DNA of 34,879 nt from Propionibacteriaceae bacterium. Its GTDB lineage: Bacteria; Actinomycetota; Actinomycetes; Propionibacteriales; Propionibacteriaceae. The notes beneath the pieces were generated by a model. That model did no database searches, was not told the DNA's origin, and saw nothing but the letters and a program-made list of their open reading frames with translations. Numbering within the stretch: the first letter of the stretch is position 1; each line of letters begins with the position of its first letter. Where the stretch lies: positions 1 to 34,879 of the forward strand of contig JAISJO010000070.1 in assembly GCA_031261485.1 (NCBI GenBank), written 5' to 3'. Both the position numbers and the translations under genes were made by a program. Of the stretch, positions 33,633-34,879 are shown piece after piece.

Positions 33633-33746
33633 ATCAATTAGTTCCGACTCGCCATGCGAAGTTCGGAGACGTCAGTGCCAGTTGCGGCATTGATCGACAA
33701 TACGATGGGTGCTTCCAAGGATGGTCGCCCCAGGGAGGATTTTGCA

Positions 33747-34790
33747 ATGAAGAAAAGCATCATCGTAGCCGGTCTCGCGGGTCTCATGGCCCTGTCGATG
33801 GCAGGCTGCGGCGGCGGCACATCAGACGGTACAACCACTGCAGGTTCCGGCTCCACCGGAGGCAGCACGAGCGGTTACAACTTGGTCCCCAAGGACACCA
33901 ATGGTGACGGTGTCATCACCATTGGATTCGCACAGGTCGGCGCAGAGTCTGGCTGGAGGACAGCCAACACCCAGAGCTACAAGGATTACTTTGTGGCTGC
34001 CAATGGGTTCAAGCTGGTCTTTGCCGACGCCAATCAGGACGCCGACAAGCAGAAGCAAGACGTTCGTGACTTGATTGCCCAAGGCGTCGAAGTCATCGAC
34101 CTCGCTCCTGTGACAGATTCCGGGTGGGAGCCCGTTCTCCAAGAGGCCAAAGATGCGGGCATTCCGCTCATCATCTCTGACCGTCAACTCTCCGTTTCCG
34201 ACGACCTGTACCTGACCTACTTCGGTGGCAATATGGAACAAGAAGGCAAGACGGCAGTCCAGTGGTTGCAGGATTACATCGCGGCCAACAAGATCACGGA
34301 TCCGATCAATATCGTGCATCTCCAGGGCACTATTGGATCGACCGCTCAGAAGGGCCGCACCCAGGCTCTCGCAGACGCAGCGCCAGGACTTGGATGGAAT
34401 ATCGTTTTCGAGCAGACCGGCGAGTTCACTCAGGCCAAGGGCCAAGAAGTCATGGAATCTTTCCTCCAGCAGGGCAAGGACTTCAATGTCATCTACTCTG
34501 AGAACGACGACATGACCTATGGCGCCATTGACGCCCTCAAGGCCGCTGGCAAGGATGTCGAGTCCATCATCATCATCTCCTTCGACGGCAACAAGTCGGC
34601 AGTCCAGATGGTCATTGACGGACTCATTGACGTCATCGCCGAGTGCGATCCTCTCCTGGGGCCGCAGGTCGGAGATCTCATCAAGAAGGCTGAGGCCGGT
34701 CAGACGATCGCCAAGGTCACCTACTCGGTGGAAGGGTTCATCGACTCGACCAACGCGACTGAGAAGATCAAGACCGCTTTCGGGTCGTAA
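33747..34790 (+). CDS. ytfQ: Sugar ABC transporter substrate-binding lipoprotein, YtfQ-like
   Basis: 347 residues from ATG 33747; AGGGAGGA is seven bases upstream and a lipoprotein signal follows (MKKSIIVAGL ... SMAGC, lipid-anchored Cys21). A Gly/Ser/Thr linker leads into a two-lobed periplasmic-binding domain. It shares many segments with Escherichia coli YtfQ, the galactofuranose-binding protein: IGFAQVGAESGWR, DLIAQGVEVIDLAPV, GWEPVLQEAKDAGIPLI, VHLQGTIGS, EFTQAKGQEVMESF and YSENDDMTYGAIDA. It would capture a hexose (perhaps furanose) outside the membrane and pass it to a permease encoded just beyond the right edge. The LacI-type operators upstream support sugar control. Confidence 0.9.
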   Translation: MKKSIIVAGLAGLMALSMAGCGGGTSDGTTTAGSGSTGGSTSGYNLVPKDTNGDGVITIGFAQVGAESGWRTANTQSYKDYFVAANGFKLVFADANQDADKQKQDVRDLIAQGVEVIDLAPVTDSGWEPVLQEAKDAGIPLIISDRQLSVSDDLYLTYFGGNMEQEGKTAVQWLQDYIAANKITDPINIVHLQGTIGSTAQKGRTQALADAAPGLGWNIVFEQTGEFTQAKGQEVMESFLQQGKDFNVIYSENDDMTYGAIDALKAAGKDVESIIIISFDGNKSAVQMVIDGLIDVIAECDPLLGPQVGDLIKKAEAGQTIAKVTYSVEGFIDSTNATEKIKTAFGS

Positions 34791-34879
34791 CCTGCATGAA
34801 AGTGGTGTCATCATCTTGACCCAATAGTGGCAGAGTTGGGTGCGCAGGGACGTGAGTCTCCGCGCACCCGCTTGCCTCA

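Noticed and set aside
33654..33746. Longer start for the sugar-binding protein
   Set aside because: It would place 31 non-conserved residues before a textbook lipoprotein signal that has its own strong ribosome site.

Overview
The window looks like a chromosome segment of a high-GC Gram-positive bacterium (Actinomycetota, probably Actinomycetaceae-like). The reasons are GC-rich codon use, several GTG starts, an rpsT / lepA / hemW neighbourhood, and very long secreted repeat proteins with actinobacterial DUF11, CnaB-like and CSLREAI architectures. The exact genus cannot be read from the sequence.

Layout. 1-9537: 3' part of a giant surface adhesin, open at the left edge, made of Ig-like (Big_1-type) modules of 434-440 residues with an internalin-like leucine-rich-repeat domain spliced in, ending in a membrane segment. 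9534-10967 (-): a NiaP-like transporter whose stop codon overlaps that of the adhesin. 11221-13149: secreted CSLREAI/beta-helix protein that stops inside a domain. 13278-13931: HAD hydrolase. On the minus strand follow rpsT, a nitroreductase and a ThuA-like protein. 15879-25610: a second giant surface protein (3243 aa) with about eleven DUF11 domains and twelve CnaB-like domains, then a small META-domain protein. 26336-26473: a duplicated palindromic element. 26706-28529: lepA.

28530-30412 is the strangest stretch. Two AT-richer small genes, one resembling proteins of the epibiont phylum Saccharibacteria, are interspersed with three dispersed copies of a 30-bp CRISPR-repeat-like motif. It also holds a chain of hairpins that looks like a structured RNA, and gene fragments at both borders. 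It separates lepA from hemW, which are usually adjacent in related bacteria.

30413-33048 is a compact four-gene operon: Phd/YefM-type antitoxin, PIN toxin, heme chaperone hemW and a SanA-like DUF218 protein. Starts and stops overlap throughout, so hemW is probably transcribed from the toxin-antitoxin promoter. A small membrane protein (33062-33430, -) follows. The window ends with a YtfQ-like sugar-binding lipoprotein whose upstream region holds two LacI-type operators 90 bp apart.

Themes. The two giant proteins and the CSLREAI protein form a cell-surface programme; the tandem repeats are recently homogenised and carry residue patterns expected of self-crosslinking domains. The housekeeping backbone (rpsT, lepA, hemW) is interrupted twice by accessory DNA.
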